From G963674665 sp963674665 (lineage in GTDB: Bacteria; Desulfobacterota; Desulfovibrionia; Desulfovibrionales; Desulfovibrionaceae): a stretch of DNA of 64,000 bases. This document shows, in pieces, positions 62,934-64,000 of this stretch. Made by a program: the position numbers and the translations under genes. Location: NCBI GenBank assembly GCA_963674665.2, contig CAXXPL010000009.1, positions 558,001 to 622,000 of the forward strand, given 5' to 3'. Every line of letters starts with the position of its first letter. Within the stretch, counting starts at the first letter, position 1. The notes beneath the pieces are model-generated. The model worked only from the letters and a program-made list of their open reading frames with translations, had not been told where the DNA came from and did no database searches.

Positions 62934-63938
62934 ATGAAACTGGGTAGGAGATTGGCGTTTTTCTCTCTGGTGATATTACTGGGCGTGCTCGGCCCTTCGC
63001 AGGCCATGGCCAAGGGTGCGGTGGTGCTGCGCGTGGCTCATGTCTTCAAGACGGATTTTTCCGCGCACCTCGGGGTGGCCAAGTTCGCGGAGCTGGTCAA
63101 GGAGAAGTCCGGCGACACCATAAAGGTGGAAATCTACCCCAACCAGCAGCTTGGAAACGAGCGTGAGTGCCTCGAGGGCGCCAAGCTGGGCACCCACGAC
63201 ATCGCCTTCACCGGCGCCGCCGGCTGGGCCATCATCAACCCCAAACTGGGAATCTTCGAGCTGCCCTTCCTCTACAGGGACATGCCCCACCAGAAAAAGG
63301 TATTCAGCAGCGAAGGCATGCGCGACGTGGTCGATGAGATGTACGGCCAGGTGGATTTGAAGTTCCTCGCTTATTACGGATACGGCATCCGCAGCGTCCT
63401 GACCATAGAGACCCCGGTGCGCACGGTGGAGGATTTCACCAAGCTGCGCATCCGTGTCCCCGAGGTCCCCATCTTCGTGAAGACCTTCAAGGCCCTGGGC
63501 GCCAACCCCACACCCATCAACTACGGCGAGACCTACACGGCTCTGCAGACCTTCCTGGTGGGCGGTGTTGAAGGCTCGCCCGAGGCCATGGTCTCCATGA
63601 AGTTCGCCGAGCTGTGCAAGTTCTACAGTCTGACCCAGCACCAGTCCCCCCCAATCCTGATGGCCATGAACAAGCACAACTTCGAGAGCAAGCTGACCCC
63701 CGAGCAGCAGAAGCTCGTGCTGGAGGCAGCGCAGGAGAGCAGTGACTGGGAGTACGACGTCGCCGTTGAGGCGAACGCAAAGGCCCTGCGGGAGATGGAG
63801 AAGGCCGGCATCGAGATCATCCAGTTTCCCGAGTCCGAGAGACAGCGCATGATTGGGAAGGTGAAGGTCGTCCAGGAGGAGTTGGCCAAGGAGTACGGTG
63901 GTACCGAGCTGATCGAGAAGATCGCGGCCATTCAATAA
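62934..63938 (+). CDS. dctP: TRAP transporter solute-binding protein (DctP family)
   Basis: 334 residues. The signal peptide (residues 1-26) ends QAMA before KGAVVLRVAHVFKTDFSAHLG. Family features are GDTIKVEIYPNQQLGNERE, the conserved Arg in LRIRVPEVPIF that salt-bridges the substrate carboxylate, and the GGVEGSPEAMVSMKF hinge region. AAAGGAG precedes the ATG. It should deliver an organic acid to membrane subunits DctQM, which would lie just past the window. Ligand not determined. Confidence 0.92.
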   Translation: MKLGRRLAFFSLVILLGVLGPSQAMAKGAVVLRVAHVFKTDFSAHLGVAKFAELVKEKSGDTIKVEIYPNQQLGNERECLEGAKLGTHDIAFTGAAGWAIINPKLGIFELPFLYRDMPHQKKVFSSEGMRDVVDEMYGQVDLKFLAYYGYGIRSVLTIETPVRTVEDFTKLRIRVPEVPIFVKTFKALGANPTPINYGETYTALQTFLVGGVEGSPEAMVSMKFAELCKFYSLTQHQSPPILMAMNKHNFESKLTPEQQKLVLEAAQESSDWEYDVAVEANAKALREMEKAGIEIIQFPESERQRMIGKVKVVQEELAKEYGGTELIEKIAAIQ

Positions 63939-63949
63939 CCAGAAATCGT

Positions 63950-63984
63950 GCCGGGAGCGCTCCCAGTGCGGCAGCGCTCCCGGC
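63950..63984 (+). terminator. Perfect 12-bp-stem hairpin after dctP
   Basis: GCCGGGAGCGCT and AGCGCTCCCGGC pair perfectly around an 11-base loop, starting 11 bases after the stop. No T-run. It is typical of the intercistronic hairpins that keep the binding protein more abundant than the permease subunits. Confidence 0.65.
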
Positions 63985-64000
63985 CGCAGCATGGAAGAAC

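Overview
The window looks like the chromosome of a GC-rich anaerobe related to Desulfovibrio (Desulfobacterota). The pointers are multiheme c-type cytochromes, a TusA/DsrE/YedE sulfur-relay cluster, a large sigma-54 activator, a Na+-pumping decarboxylase, TTT, TRAP and Liv uptake systems, and a LeuCD-type aconitase. This assignment is inference; no rRNA or tRNA gene was seen.

Layout. (1) 1-6580, minus strand: a sulfur/electron-transfer operon. In transcription order it encodes an 11-heme cytochrome, rhodanese, a periplasmic TPR-like protein, YedE/YeeE permease, TusA, a DsrE-like protein, two small proteins, a 10-heme cytochrome and a Rieske-like protein cut by the window edge. A sigma-54 promoter (6665-6680) and an 18-bp-arm palindrome (6769-6810) lie upstream, followed by a six-PAS sigma-54 activator (6842-10204). 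The YedE-TusA-DsrE-plus-two-hypotheticals core resembles the YTD cluster described from sulfur-disproportionating bacteria. Five single-base homopolymer insertions and one in-frame TGA interrupt these genes. (2) 10.5-13.9 kb, plus strand: an AT-richer cassette of methyltransferase-like, radical-SAM and ParB-like genes, closed by a terminator. (3) 14.2-20 kb: a large membrane/beta-propeller protein, a choloylglycine-hydrolase-family enzyme and a GT-C-type membrane glycosyltransferase. (4) 20.3-37.0 kb, minus strand: a 14-gene carboxylate catabolism locus with PrpD-type dehydratase, Ldh-type dehydrogenase, TcuAB, NAD(P) oxidoreductase, aconitase, GntR, TctCBA, DRE-TIM aldolase/lyase and OadGAB. 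(5) 38-48.7 kb, plus strand: amidohydrolase, LivGFHMK, creatininase-family enzyme, asparaginase, FCD-type GntR regulator and AsnRS. Identical palindromic operators precede the amidohydrolase and livG. (6) 48.87-49.51 kb: an ORF-less group II intron directly behind the asnS terminator, which is typical of class C introns. (7) 49.6-59.8 kb: isochorismatase-like hydrolase, N-formylglutamate amidohydrolase, a second Liv transporter with a LivM-LivG fusion, a divergent RpiR regulator, a glutamine-synthetase-like ligase, a 139-bp MITE-like element and a PLP trans-sulfuration-family enzyme. (8) 60-64 kb: a metallophosphoesterase, an IclR regulator with a repeated operator, and a TRAP solute-binding protein.

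How the parts fit. Region 1 probably moves sulfur through rhodanese, TusA and DsrE while cytochromes handle electrons. Region 4 would import a tri- or dicarboxylate, convert it to oxaloacetate or pyruvate, and conserve energy by pumping Na+. Regions 5 and 7 look like scavenging of amides, cyclic amides or amino-acid derivatives: C-N bonds are opened by several hydrolases and nitrogen is handled by asparaginase and the GS-like ligase.
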